Below are positions 1 through 8,461 of a stretch of 64,000 nt of DNA, piece after piece. Origin of the DNA: Flavobacterium saliperosum (GTDB taxonomy: Bacteria; Bacteroidota; Bacteroidia; Flavobacteriales; Flavobacteriaceae); the NCBI RefSeq assembly GCF_900100625.1, contig NZ_FMTY01000002.1:458768-522767 (forward strand). Direction: 5' to 3'. The translations under genes were made by a program, and so were the position numbers. Each line of letters starts with the position of its first letter. The stretch's first letter is position 1. Below the pieces are notes generated by a model that did not search any database, was not told the DNA's origin, and saw only the letters and a program-made list of their open reading frames with translations.

Positions 1-336
1 CAAAATCTGGTTCGGATTTACCGGTTTTATAAGATAATCGGCAATTTTGGAACCAATAGCTTCTTCCATGATGTATTCTTCCTCACTTTTGGTAATCATG
101 ATTACCGGAGTCGCTGATTTTTTTTCCTTGATTTCGGCTAGTGTTTCCAATCCGCTTAAACCAGGCATATTTTCATCTAAAAATACGATATCAAAATTTT
201 CATCATCAAACATATCTATGGCGTCCTGCCCATTGTTACAGGTAGTTACGTTGTAACCTTTCTTTTCCAGAAATAAAATGTGTGGTTTCAGCAAATCGAT
301 TTCGTCGTCTACCCAAAGTATCTTTATATCGCTCAT
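1..336 (-). CDS. porX: PorX-like response regulator, 5' part (cut by window edge)
   Basis: The first 112 codons of a minus-strand gene are visible; the rest lies left of base 1. The protein starts [20 protein letters not shown] and is a CheY-type receiver domain: acidic pair D10/D11, phosphoacceptor D54 in FLDENMPG, a Thr in MITKSEEE and the Lys of LIKPVNP. This exact wording ([34 protein letters not shown]) is what I know from Bacteroidetes PorX, where the receiver is followed by a PglZ-type phosphatase domain and the protein regulates type IX secretion with PorY. The PglZ part is outside the window, so the PorX name rests on the receiver. It is divergent from the GNAT gene. Confidence 0.8.
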   Translation of the reverse strand, partial: MSDIKILWVDDEIDLLKPHILFLEKKGYNVTTCNNGQDAIDMFDDENFDIVFLDENMPGLSGLETLAEIKEKKSATPVIMITKSEEEYIMEEAIGSKIADYLIKPVNPNQIL

Positions 337-447
337 AATTGTGTGTTGTGTATTTAAAACTGCAATTTATGGTTTTATGAACGGAATGAGGTTAAATTTA
401 TTGTAAAAATAAACGTGTTATTATCAATGTCTGATTTAAAAACACAA

Positions 448-455
448 TATATTTG
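448..455 (+). promoter_or_regulatory. -7 promoter box for the GNAT gene
   Basis: TATATTTG matches the Bacteroidetes -7 consensus TAnnTTTG. A TTG that could be read as an upstream in-frame start (453-455) is the end of this box, which argues that translation starts further down at 516. No convincing -33 TTG was seen. Confidence 0.5.
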
Positions 456-515
456 AAAATCAGAAATTCAGGTGGAATTCAGTACTATTTTAATTATCAA
501 AGACTTCCGTTAAAT

Positions 516-1043
516 ATGAATAACCAAGAATACAAAGTAAGAAATGCCAAACCCGAAGAATTTAAGGAAATCGGAAATCTAATGGTCGGGGTATATTCGC
601 AACTGCAAGGGTTTCCAAAACCATCCGAACAACCCGATTATTATAAAATGCTAGCAAATATCGGAGAGTTGACAAAGAATCCGGGAACCGAACTTCTGGT
701 AGCTGTCTCTTCAGACAATGAAATAGCAGGCGGTGTCGTTTTCTTTAGTGATATGAGGTATTACGGTTCGGGCGGGATTGCCACAAAAGAACAAAACGCA
801 GCTGGATTCCGACTATTAGCTGTTAGTCATTCAGCACAAGGAAAAGGAATCGGTAAGCTCTTAACCGAAGAATGCATCAGAAAAGCAAAAGAAGCGAATC
901 TCCATCAGGTAATCATTCATTCCACAAAAGCCATGCAAATTGCCTGGAAAATGTATGAGAATCTTGGTTTTAAGAGATCGGAAGATTTAGATTTCATGCA
1001 AGGGGAACTACCTGTTTTCGGATTCCGATTACCACTACAGTAA
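516..1043 (+). CDS. GNAT family N-acetyltransferase
   Basis: A 175-residue protein of the GNAT fold, which transfers an acetyl group from acetyl-CoA to an amine; the substrate cannot be told. The acetyl-CoA loop is visible as SHSAQGKGIGKLLTEECI (motif A, QxxGxG type), followed by the typical C-terminal AWKMYENLGFKR segment. I start at ATG 516 (MNNQEYKVRNAKP) rather than the in-frame TTG at 453, because that TTG is part of a -7 promoter box and the extra 21 residues do not look like a GNAT N-terminus. It stands alone between porX (divergent) and the M13 peptidase, which has its own promoter. Confidence 0.8.
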   Translation: MNNQEYKVRNAKPEEFKEIGNLMVGVYSQLQGFPKPSEQPDYYKMLANIGELTKNPGTELLVAVSSDNEIAGGVVFFSDMRYYGSGGIATKEQNAAGFRLLAVSHSAQGKGIGKLLTEECIRKAKEANLHQVIIHSTKAMQIAWKMYENLGFKRSEDLDFMQGELPVFGFRLPLQ

Positions 1044-1060
1044 CTCATTTTTATGCCTTG

Positions 1061-1091
1061 TTGTAAGGAATGTAGGAAAAAGATATCTTTG
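1061..1091 (+). promoter_or_regulatory. promoter of the M13 peptidase gene
   Basis: TTG at 1061-1063, a 20-nt spacer, then TATCTTTG at 1084-1091 fit the Flavobacterium -33/-7 pattern. The start codon follows 34 nt downstream. Confidence 0.6.
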
Positions 1092-1125
1092 AAAAACATA
1101 AATCGTTCATAAAACAATAAATCAT

Positions 1126-3174
1126 ATGAAATTAAAACATTTTACACTGCTTGTTGCCGGAACCACTTTGGTACTGACAAGCTGTAAAAACAAAGAAACG
1201 GATGAATTAATACAACCCGATCCGTTAGCAATGAATCGTGATACTACAGTGAACCCCGGAGAAGATTTCTTTCATTATGCTAACGGCGGCTGGTTTAAGA
1301 AAAACCCCATTCCGGAAACGGAAAGCAGCAACGGCATTTTCAGAACTATCGGCGACACGATTAATTCTCAGATAAAATCCATCTGCATCAAATCAGCGGA
1401 AGATAAAAATGCAAAGAAAGGCAGCAACAAACAAAAAATCGGTGATTTTTATGCTTCCGGGATGGATTCCGTTGCGATTGAAAAAGCAGGAATCAATCCG
1501 TTAAAAGCGGAAATGGCCCGAATTGATGCTGTAAAAGATTTAGCGACTTTAACAGAAGCCATAGCGCACATGCACACTATAGGCACCAGCCCGGCCTTTG
1601 GTTTTTACTTAGGTCAGGACGACAAAAACAGTACTAAATATGCTTTGTTTTTCTCTCAGGGCGGATTGGGTTTAGGAGATCGTGATTATTATTTCAATAC
1701 CGATGACGAAACGGTTAACATCCGAAAAGAATACGTAAAACACGTTCAGGCCATGTTGCAGCTCATCGGACAAAATAATGTAACAGCCGTTAAAAACGCG
1801 CTTTCAATCATGAAATTGGAAACGGATTTGGCAAAAGCATCCAGAAAACTGGAAGCGCTTCGTGATCCGGTTAAAAATTACAATAAGATGTCGGTAACAC
1901 AATTCAAAGCAATGGTACCGAATCTGTCTGCCGATAAAATGCTGGCAACGATGAAAGTTGCTAAAGCCGATTCCGTTATTGTTGGTCAGCCTGAGTTTTA
2001 TAAAGGATTGAATCAGTTGGTAAAAACCTATTCCATAGAAGACTGGAAAGTGTATTTAAAGTGGAATTTGGTAGACAGTTACGCATCCTATTTAAACAAG
2101 GATATAGATTTACAAAACTTCAAATTCTATTCTACGGTAATGAATGGTGTTACCAAACAAAAACCAAGATGGAAAAGGGTAGTGGCCCGCACCGATGCTT
2201 CTTTAGGAGAGTTGATCGGACAAGTGTATGTGGAAGAATATCTGCCTAAAGGGGCCAAAGAGAAACTTTTGGAAATTGGGAATAATATCCGAGATGTATA
2301 TGCCGATCACATTAAGAAATTAGATTGGATGAGTCCGGCCACCAAAGAGAAAGCACTTGTGAAGCTTAGCAAAATTGTAATGAAAGTAGGCTATCCCGAC
2401 AAATGGAAAGACATGAGCAGTGTGTCCATTGACAGAAAATCGTACTGTACCAATGTGATGAACACCAACAAATGGGAATACGATTATATGATTTCCAAAT
2501 ACGGTAAACCGGTAGACAGAACAGAGTGGGGCATGTATCCGCAAACCTACAATGCGTACTATAATCCAAGTAACAATGAAATCTGTGTTCCGGCTTGTAA
2601 TATTATCGTTCCGGGATTTGAAGGCAGAATGCCGGACGATGCCGTTTTATATGGTATTATTGGTGGTTCGACATTCGGACATGAAATAACCCACGGTTTC
2701 GACGATCAGGGAAGTCAATATGACGACAAAGGAAATCTGAACAACTGGTGGACAGCGGAAGATTTAACAAAATTCAAAGCGAAAACGAAACTGATTGTGG
2801 AACAGTTTAACAAATACGAAGTATTAAAAGGTAAATTCGTAAACGGAGATGCCACACAGGGTGAAAACATCGCCGATTTAGGCGGAGTGGTAATGGGTTA
2901 TGAAGCTTTTAAGAAAACCGAACAATTCAAGAAAAATCAGAAGATTGCCGGATTGACTCCAAATGAGCGTTTCTTTTTGGCCTACGGGTATGCCTGGATG
3001 GTAAACATTAAAGATGAAGCGTTGGCACAACAAATTATGACCGATGTTCACGCACCGGCGCAATTCAGAATCAACGGCCCGTTGAGTAATATTCCGGAGT
3101 TTTACACCACCTTTAAAATTAAAGAAGGTGATAAAATGCACCGTCCAAACGATATGCGTGTCGTTATTTGGTAA
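1126..3174 (+). CDS. M13 family metallopeptidase, lipoprotein (PepO/neprilysin-like)
   Basis: A 682-residue zinc endopeptidase of the neprilysin family (M13). The zinc motif HEITH is at residues 519-523 and the third ligand is E580 in GENIADLGG. The family motif NAYYNP lies in front of the zinc site, and the C-terminal RxNGPLSN segment is present as RINGPLSNIPEF. The N-terminus is a lipoprotein signal (MKLKHFTLLVAGTTLVLTSC, lipobox LTSC), so the enzyme should be anchored at the periplasmic or outer face of the envelope and degrade peptides. It has its own promoter and terminator and is therefore a single-gene unit. All catalytic residues are intact and the length is normal for the family. Confidence 0.95.
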   Translation: MKLKHFTLLVAGTTLVLTSCKNKETDELIQPDPLAMNRDTTVNPGEDFFHYANGGWFKKNPIPETESSNGIFRTIGDTINSQIKSICIKSAEDKNAKKGSNKQKIGDFYASGMDSVAIEKAGINPLKAEMARIDAVKDLATLTEAIAHMHTIGTSPAFGFYLGQDDKNSTKYALFFSQGGLGLGDRDYYFNTDDETVNIRKEYVKHVQAMLQLIGQNNVTAVKNALSIMKLETDLAKASRKLEALRDPVKNYNKMSVTQFKAMVPNLSADKMLATMKVAKADSVIVGQPEFYKGLNQLVKTYSIEDWKVYLKWNLVDSYASYLNKDIDLQNFKFYSTVMNGVTKQKPRWKRVVARTDASLGELIGQVYVEEYLPKGAKEKLLEIGNNIRDVYADHIKKLDWMSPATKEKALVKLSKIVMKVGYPDKWKDMSSVSIDRKSYCTNVMNTNKWEYDYMISKYGKPVDRTEWGMYPQTYNAYYNPSNNEICVPACNIIVPGFEGRMPDDAVLYGIIGGSTFGHEITHGFDDQGSQYDDKGNLNNWWTAEDLTKFKAKTKLIVEQFNKYEVLKGKFVNGDATQGENIADLGGVVMGYEAFKKTEQFKKNQKIAGLTPNERFFLAYGYAWMVNIKDEALAQQIMTDVHAPAQFRINGPLSNIPEFYTTFKIKEGDKMHRPNDMRVVIW

Positions 3175-3194
3175 TGATTATCTTTGAAATTCAT

Positions 3195-3224
3195 AAAAAA
3201 GCCACTCTTTCGAGTGGTTTTTTG
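3195..3224 (+). terminator. intrinsic terminator after the M13 peptidase
   Basis: Stem CCACTC (3202-3207) pairs with GAGTGG (3212-3217) across a TTTC loop, with an A-run before and a T-run after, so it could work in both directions. Confidence 0.8.
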
Positions 3225-3266
3225 TTTTCGATAACTTTAGAAAGGAGTTGTCAATGTTAATTTTCT

Positions 3267-3274
3267 TATATTTG
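3267..3274 (+). promoter_or_regulatory. -7 promoter box for the HD-domain gene
   Basis: TATATTTG, preceded by TTG at 3248-3250 (16-nt spacer). Because transcription should begin just downstream, the in-frame starts at 3248 and 3254 would not be transcribed, which supports the GTG start at 3293. Confidence 0.55.
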
Positions 3275-3292
3275 TTAAAAAGTACTACTTGC

Positions 3293-4528
3293 GTGAATCA
3301 GATTAACAAGCTTAAAATACTAAACGACCCTATTTATGGTTTTATAACCATTCCCAATACCTTAATTTACGATTTAATACAACATCCTTATTTTCAGCGA
3401 TTACGACGTATTTCTCAGATGGGAATGTCCTATTTGGTATATCCCGGAGCGCATCACACTCGTTTTCATCATGCTTTGGGTTGTTTGCATATAATGCAGA
3501 AAGCCGTGCAGACGCTTCGTTTTAAGGAAGTGGTTATTTCAGAAGAAGAAGAAAACGCGCTTTATATCGCTATTTTATTGCACGATATTGGTCATGGTCC
3601 TTTTTCGCACGCGATGGAACACAGTATTGTGGAAGATGTTCATCACGAAGAGATTTCACTGTTGTTCATGAACGAACTAAATCGTGAATTTGACGGAAAA
3701 TTATCATTGGCGATTCAGATTTTTAAAGGGGAATACCACCGAAAGTTCATGTTGCAACTGATTTCAAGTCAGTTGGATATGGATCGCATGGATTATTTAA
3801 AACGTGACAGTTTTTACACCGGTGTAGCCGAAGGAAATATCAATTCCGAACGATTGATTCAGATGATGCATGTGGTGGATGATGTTTTGGTGATTGAAGA
3901 AAAAGGAATTTATTCGGTTGAACAATTCTTGGTGGCAAGACGATTGATGTATTGGCAGGCTTATTTACACAAAACCAGTCTGGTGGCCGAATTGACGCTG
4001 ACCAAAATATTAAAACGCGCCAAAGAGCTTACGCAAAAAGGAGAATTACTTCCCTGCAGCGAACCGTTACAGTTTTTCATGCAGCATAAAATCACGCTTG
4101 AAAGTTTCGATGCAACAATTTTGAAAAAATTCGCGTTATTAGATGACTTTGATATTGTCAGTGCTATCAAATCGTGGCAATTTCATGAAGATTTCGTGCT
4201 TTCGTCTTTAAGTAAAATGATTATCAATCGTGATTTGCCAAAAATAAAGATGGTTCCGGAAAAGGTGGATAAATTACAAATCACAGAATTAAGAACCCGA
4301 TTGATGGAAATTCATCCTTTAACGGAAAAAGAAACTGATTATTTTATATTCAAAGGAAAAATAAAAAATCAGGCCTATAATAAAACCGGAGAACCCATTC
4401 ATATCTATAAAAAAGACAAAACGATTGAAGATGTGGTGGAAGCCTCAGATCAGCTGAATTTAAAAGCGCTGTCAAAACCTGTTACCAAATATTACCTGTG
4501 TTTTCCAAAAGTACTGTTGGAAAGTTAA
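3293..4528 (+). CDS. HD domain-containing phosphohydrolase
   Basis: A 411-residue metal-dependent HD hydrolase of the COG1078 type, related to dNTP triphosphohydrolases. The metal site is visible as RFHHALG near residue 50 and LLHDIGHGPFSHAMEH near residue 95, followed by the family segment SSQLDMDRMDYLKRDSFYTG. The substrate is not certain: relatives hydrolyse dNTPs or other nucleotides. I chose the GTG at 3293 (MNQINKLKILNDPIYG) because the longer frame runs through a -7 promoter box and family members begin at this point. It lies 30 nt before lpxD, a neighbour arrangement that I recall from other Flavobacteriaceae. Confidence 0.85.
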   Translation: MNQINKLKILNDPIYGFITIPNTLIYDLIQHPYFQRLRRISQMGMSYLVYPGAHHTRFHHALGCLHIMQKAVQTLRFKEVVISEEEENALYIAILLHDIGHGPFSHAMEHSIVEDVHHEEISLLFMNELNREFDGKLSLAIQIFKGEYHRKFMLQLISSQLDMDRMDYLKRDSFYTGVAEGNINSERLIQMMHVVDDVLVIEEKGIYSVEQFLVARRLMYWQAYLHKTSLVAELTLTKILKRAKELTQKGELLPCSEPLQFFMQHKITLESFDATILKKFALLDDFDIVSAIKSWQFHEDFVLSSLSKMIINRDLPKIKMVPEKVDKLQITELRTRLMEIHPLTEKETDYFIFKGKIKNQAYNKTGEPIHIYKKDKTIEDVVEASDQLNLKALSKPVTKYYLCFPKVLLES

Positions 4529-4545
4529 GATTTGATTTAATTTTA

Positions 4546-4553
4546 TATTTTTG
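4546..4553 (+). promoter_or_regulatory. -7 promoter box immediately before lpxD
   Basis: TATTTTTG (TAnnTTTG) ends only 5 nt before the lpxD ATG. If used, the transcript would be leaderless or nearly so. Confidence 0.5.
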
Positions 4554-4558
4554 CATAG

Positions 4559-5578
4559 ATGAAATTTACAGCAGAACAAATAGCGGGTATTTTAGAAGGC
4601 GAAGTCGTTGGGAATCCTTCGGCCGAAGTCTTTAAATTGGCTAAAATTGAAGAAGGAACTGAAGGTTCTCTTACTTTTTTGGCTAATCCGAAATACCTGA
4701 ATTACATATATACCACAAAAGCGACTATTACGATTGTAAATTCGACTTTTGAACCCGAACAGCCTATTACCACTACTTTAATTAAGGTAGAAGACGCTTA
4801 TAAGTCCTTTTCCAAACTGTTGGAATACTACAATCAGGTGAAACTGATGAAATCCGGAATTGAACAGCCTTCTGTCATCTCAGAAAATGTGGAATACGGT
4901 GAAAACCTTTATTTAGGCAGTTTTTGCTATATCGGTAAAAACGTAAAAATCGGGAATAATGTAAAAATTTATCCGAACAGTTTTGTGGGAGATAACGTAA
5001 TCATTGGCGACAATTCGGTATTGTTTGCCGGTGTCCGCATTTATTCCGAAACCGAAATCGGTAAAAATTGCACGATTCATTCCGGTTCCATAATCGGTTC
5101 GGACGGATTCGGATTTGCCCCTCAGGAAGACGGTACCTATACAAAAGTACCTCAAATCGGTAATGTTATTATTGAAGACAATGTGGACATCGGTTCCTGT
5201 ACAACCATTGACCGTGCTACTTTGGGCTCAACAATAATCCGTAAAGGTGTTAAATTGGACAATCAGATTCAAATTGCACATAATGTGGAAATCGGAGAAA
5301 ATACCGTTATTGCATCCCAAACCGGAGTTGCCGGTTCCACCAAAATCGGGAAAAACTGCATGATTGGCGGTCAGGTCGGCATTGTAGGACATATTACCAT
5401 TGGTGATGGTGTTCGTATTCAGGCGCAATCAGGCGTTGGAAGAAGCATCAAAGAAGGCGAAGCGATACAGGGAAGTCCGGCTTTCAATTATGGAGATTTC
5501 AGTAAATCGTATGTCCATTTCAAGAATTTGCCTAAAATTGTGGATGATATTCACGCATTGAAAAAAAAAACAAACTAA
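4559..5578 (+). CDS. lpxD: UDP-3-O-(3-hydroxyacyl)glucosamine N-acyltransferase LpxD
   Basis: The third enzyme of lipid A synthesis, adding an N-linked 3-hydroxyacyl chain from acyl-ACP to UDP-3-O-acyl-glucosamine on the cytoplasmic side. At 339 residues it has the full LpxD layout: an N-terminal uridine-binding domain (about 1-100, with TFLANPKYLNYIYTTKA), then a left-handed beta-helix of hexapeptide repeats (about 100-300) and a C-terminal helix. The catalytic His is H241 in QIQIAHNVEIG. It heads the block lpxD, lpxC-fabZ, lpxA with 21- and 10-nt gaps, so these are probably co-transcribed. This is the longer of two lpxD-like genes in the window. Confidence 0.95.
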   Translation: MKFTAEQIAGILEGEVVGNPSAEVFKLAKIEEGTEGSLTFLANPKYLNYIYTTKATITIVNSTFEPEQPITTTLIKVEDAYKSFSKLLEYYNQVKLMKSGIEQPSVISENVEYGENLYLGSFCYIGKNVKIGNNVKIYPNSFVGDNVIIGDNSVLFAGVRIYSETEIGKNCTIHSGSIIGSDGFGFAPQEDGTYTKVPQIGNVIIEDNVDIGSCTTIDRATLGSTIIRKGVKLDNQIQIAHNVEIGENTVIASQTGVAGSTKIGKNCMIGGQVGIVGHITIGDGVRIQAQSGVGRSIKEGEAIQGSPAFNYGDFSKSYVHFKNLPKIVDDIHALKKKTN

Positions 5579-5599
5579 CTAAAACTAAATAATTGAACC

Positions 5600-6988
5600 A
5601 TGGTTAAGCAAACAACCATTAAAAACGAAGTTTCTTTAAAAGGAGTGGGATTACATACCGGACAGGAAGTAACCATGACCTTTAAACCGGCACCGGTTAA
5701 CAACGGATTTACCTTTGTGCGTGTTGATTTAGAAGGTCAGCCCATTATTGAAGCAGATGCAAATTACGTTGTAAATACGCAAAGAGGAACTAATCTAGAG
5801 AAATTGGGTGTTAAAATCCAAACTTCAGAGCACGTTTTGGCTGCTTTTGTAGGTTGTGATGTCGACAATGTTATCATCGAATTGGACGCTTCCGAGCCAC
5901 CAATCATGGACGGTTCTTCCAAATATTTTGTGGAAGCGATTGAAAAAGCCGAAATTGTAGAACAGGACGCCGAACGTAATGTTTATGTCGTTAAGGAAGT
6001 TATTTCTTATATGGACGAAGTTACAGGCAGTGAAATAACCATTATTCCTTCGGAAGAATATTGCGTTACAGCGATGGTTGACTTTGGTACTAAAGTTTTA
6101 GGCACCCAAAATGCAACGATGAAGAGCATTACCGAATTCAAATCGGAAATTGCCGATTGCCGTACCTTCAGTTTCCTTCATGAATTGGAAGGTTTACTGG
6201 AACACGGATTGATAAAAGGCGGTGATTTGAATAACGCCATCGTTTATGTGGATAAAGAAATATCCTCTGAAACCATGGAGCGCTTGAAAGTTGCTTTTGG
6301 AAAAGACAATATTTCGGTGAAACCTAACGGCGTTCTGGATAATTTGACTTTGCATTATCCAAATGAAGCGGCACGTCACAAATTACTTGATGTAGTAGGG
6401 GATTTGGCTTTAATCGGAACTAAAATCAAAGGAAAAGTTATCGCAAATAAACCAGGACATTTTGTAAACACCATGTTTGCTAAAAAAATGTCCAAGATCA
6501 TTAAAAACGAACAAAAAAATCAGGTTCCGGTTTTCGATTTGAACAAAGAACCTTTGATGGACGTTACTAAAATCATGTCAATGTTACCTCACAGAAACCC
6601 GTTTTTGTTGGTAGACCGCATTTTAGAAATGTCCGATACACACGTTGTTGGGTTGAAAAACGTAACAATGAATGAAGATTTCTTTGTAGGTCACTTCCCT
6701 GGAGCACCGGTTATGCCGGGCGTTCTAATCATTGAGGCAATGGCACAAACGGGTGGAATCCTTATTTTGAGTACGGTTCCGGATCCGGAAAATTACCTGA
6801 CCTATTTCATGAAAATTGACAATGTGAAATTCAAACATAAAGTGTTGCCGGGTGATACGTTGATATTCAAATTATCGTTATTATCGCCAATCCGTCGCGG
6901 AATCTGTCACATGCAGGCCAGCGCATACGCAAACGGTAAATTAGTTACCGAAGCCGAATTAATGGCACAAATTGTAAAAAAGAACTAA
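5600..6988 (+). CDS. lpxC-fabZ: bifunctional UDP-3-O-acyl-GlcNAc deacetylase / 3-hydroxyacyl-ACP dehydratase (LpxC-FabZ fusion)
   Basis: A single 462-residue chain with two enzymes. Residues 1 to about 303 are LpxC, the zinc deacetylase that commits UDP-3-O-acyl-GlcNAc to lipid A. Zinc ligands are H78 (SEHVLAA), H260 and D264 (RHKLLDVVGD), and the general acid is H287 (PGHFVN). Residues about 317-462 are FabZ, the hotdog-fold dehydratase of fatty acid synthesis, with LPHRNPFLLVDRI, catalytic H365 in GHFPGAPVMPG and E379 in IIEAMAQ. This fusion is known in Bacteroidetes. It ties lipid A commitment to use of the shared hydroxyacyl-ACP pool. Confidence 0.97.
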   Translation: MVKQTTIKNEVSLKGVGLHTGQEVTMTFKPAPVNNGFTFVRVDLEGQPIIEADANYVVNTQRGTNLEKLGVKIQTSEHVLAAFVGCDVDNVIIELDASEPPIMDGSSKYFVEAIEKAEIVEQDAERNVYVVKEVISYMDEVTGSEITIIPSEEYCVTAMVDFGTKVLGTQNATMKSITEFKSEIADCRTFSFLHELEGLLEHGLIKGGDLNNAIVYVDKEISSETMERLKVAFGKDNISVKPNGVLDNLTLHYPNEAARHKLLDVVGDLALIGTKIKGKVIANKPGHFVNTMFAKKMSKIIKNEQKNQVPVFDLNKEPLMDVTKIMSMLPHRNPFLLVDRILEMSDTHVVGLKNVTMNEDFFVGHFPGAPVMPGVLIIEAMAQTGGILILSTVPDPENYLTYFMKIDNVKFKHKVLPGDTLIFKLSLLSPIRRGICHMQASAYANGKLVTEAELMAQIVKKN

Positions 6989-6998
6989 ACAAGAATTT

Positions 6999-7784
6999 AT
7001 GAATCAACCTTTAGCATATGTTCATCCCGGTGCAAAAATTGCCAAAAATGTGGTAATTGAGCCTTTTACAACGATACATAATAATGTTGAAATTGGCGAA
7101 GGAACCTGGATTGGTTCGAATGTTACCATCATGGAAGGGGCTCGAATTGGTAAGAACTGTAATATTTTCCCGGGTGCGGTTATTGCAGCCGTTCCTCAGG
7201 ATTTAAAATTTGGAGGTGAAGATTCACTTGCAATAATCGGCGATAATACTACTGTAAGAGAGTGTGTTACAATTAACAGAGGAACGATTGCTTCGGGTCA
7301 GACCAAGATTGGACAAAACTGTTTAATTATGGCAACCGCGCACATCGCCCATGATTGTCATATTGGTGATAATGCCATTATTGTTAACGGAGTGGCTTTG
7401 GCCGGACACGTTACCGTAGGTGATTATGCCATTATTGGCGGATTGGCAGCTGTGCACCAGTTTATTTCTATCGGAGATCATGCGATGATTTCCGGCGGTT
7501 CCTTGGTAAGAAAAGATGTTCCCCCGTTTACCAAAGCGGCTAAAGAACCTTTATCGTATGTGGGAATCAATTCCGTAGGATTGCGAAGAAGAGGTTTTTC
7601 AACAGAAAAAATACGTGAGATTCAGGATATTTACCGAATTTTGTATCAGAAAAACTATAATACAACACAGGCTTTAAGCATCATTGAAGCTGAAATGGAG
7701 GCAACTCCGGAACGCGATGAAATTATATTGTTTATCAGAAACTCATCACGCGGAGTGATGAAAGGATATACCGGAATCGTTTAA
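6999..7784 (+). CDS. lpxA: acyl-ACP--UDP-N-acetylglucosamine O-acyltransferase LpxA
   Basis: The first enzyme of lipid A synthesis, adding a 3-hydroxyacyl chain to the 3-OH of UDP-GlcNAc. The 261-residue length is normal. The N-terminal two thirds is a left-handed beta-helix of hexapeptide repeats. The catalytic His is H118 in AHIAHDCHIG, the counterpart of H125 in E. coli LpxA, with H115 just before it. The C-terminal helical part (VGLRRRGFSTEKIREIQDIY) also matches the family. It starts 10 nt after lpxC-fabZ and is followed by efp after 29 nt. Confidence 0.96.
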   Translation: MNQPLAYVHPGAKIAKNVVIEPFTTIHNNVEIGEGTWIGSNVTIMEGARIGKNCNIFPGAVIAAVPQDLKFGGEDSLAIIGDNTTVRECVTINRGTIASGQTKIGQNCLIMATAHIAHDCHIGDNAIIVNGVALAGHVTVGDYAIIGGLAAVHQFISIGDHAMISGGSLVRKDVPPFTKAAKEPLSYVGINSVGLRRRGFSTEKIREIQDIYRILYQKNYNTTQALSIIEAEMEATPERDEIILFIRNSSRGVMKGYTGIV

Positions 7785-7813
7785 TAAAAAACAAAACAAA
7801 TAAATACTTTAAA

Positions 7814-8380
7814 ATGGCAAGTACAGCTGATATCAGAAACGGATTGTGTATTAAATTTAACCACGATATTTACAAGATTGTAGAATTTCTTCACGTAAAA
7901 CCAGGAAAAGGTCCTGCTTTCGTTAGAACAAAATTAAAAAGTTTAACAAACGGAAAAGTGTTGGACAATACGTTTTCTGCAGGTCATAAAATTGATGTAG
8001 TTCGTGTGGAAACGCATACTTTCCAGTTTTTATATGCTGAAGGAACAGAATTCCATTTCATGAACAATGAAACTTTCGAGCAGATTTCTTTAAACAGAGA
8101 TATTCTTGACGCTCCGGATTTATTAAAAGAAGGAACGAACGTAATGGTTCAGATCAATACGGAAACTGATGCACCTCTAGCTGTAGACATGCCTGCTTCT
8201 GTAGTATTGGAAGTAACGTATGCAGAACCGGGAGTAAAAGGAAACACCGCGACTAATGCTACAAAACCGGCAACTGTTGAAACAGGAGCTTCAGTAAACG
8301 TACCTTTATTTATCAACGAAGGCGATAAAATCAAAATTGACACGGCTACAGGTTCTTACATGGAGCGTGTTAAGGAATAG
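7814..8380 (+). CDS. efp: elongation factor P
   Basis: A 188-residue translation factor that relieves ribosome stalling at polyproline stretches. The three beta-barrel domains are complete. The tip loop reads HVKPGKGPAF with K32 at the position that is modified in E. coli (K34). The C-terminal signature is present as GDKIKIDTATGSYMERV. No efp-modification gene (epmA/epmB) is seen nearby. It sits inside the lipid A block, in the same direction as lpxA, a position I recall from other Flavobacteriaceae. Confidence 0.96.
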   Translation: MASTADIRNGLCIKFNHDIYKIVEFLHVKPGKGPAFVRTKLKSLTNGKVLDNTFSAGHKIDVVRVETHTFQFLYAEGTEFHFMNNETFEQISLNRDILDAPDLLKEGTNVMVQINTETDAPLAVDMPASVVLEVTYAEPGVKGNTATNATKPATVETGASVNVPLFINEGDKIKIDTATGSYMERVKE

Positions 8381-8390
8381 TTACAGTATC

Positions 8391-8434
8391 CAGTAGTCAG
8401 TGTTCGTTTTTAATCGAATTAACACTGACTGCTG
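8391..8434 (+). repeat. long imperfect hairpin between efp and the second lpxD-like gene
   Basis: CAGTAGTCAGTGTT (8391-8404) can pair with AACACTGACTGCTG (8421-8434) with a single G-T wobble, around a 16-nt loop that itself contains TTCG/CGAA. There is no T-run after it, so it is not a classical terminator. It may be a dispersed intergenic repeat or an mRNA processing or stability element. Confidence 0.55.
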
Positions 8435-8461
8435 CCTACCGCTTACTGAACACAAAAAAAT

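Noticed and set aside
453..515. Upstream TTG start for the GNAT gene
   Set aside because: The TTG is part of a -7 box and the added residues do not resemble the family.
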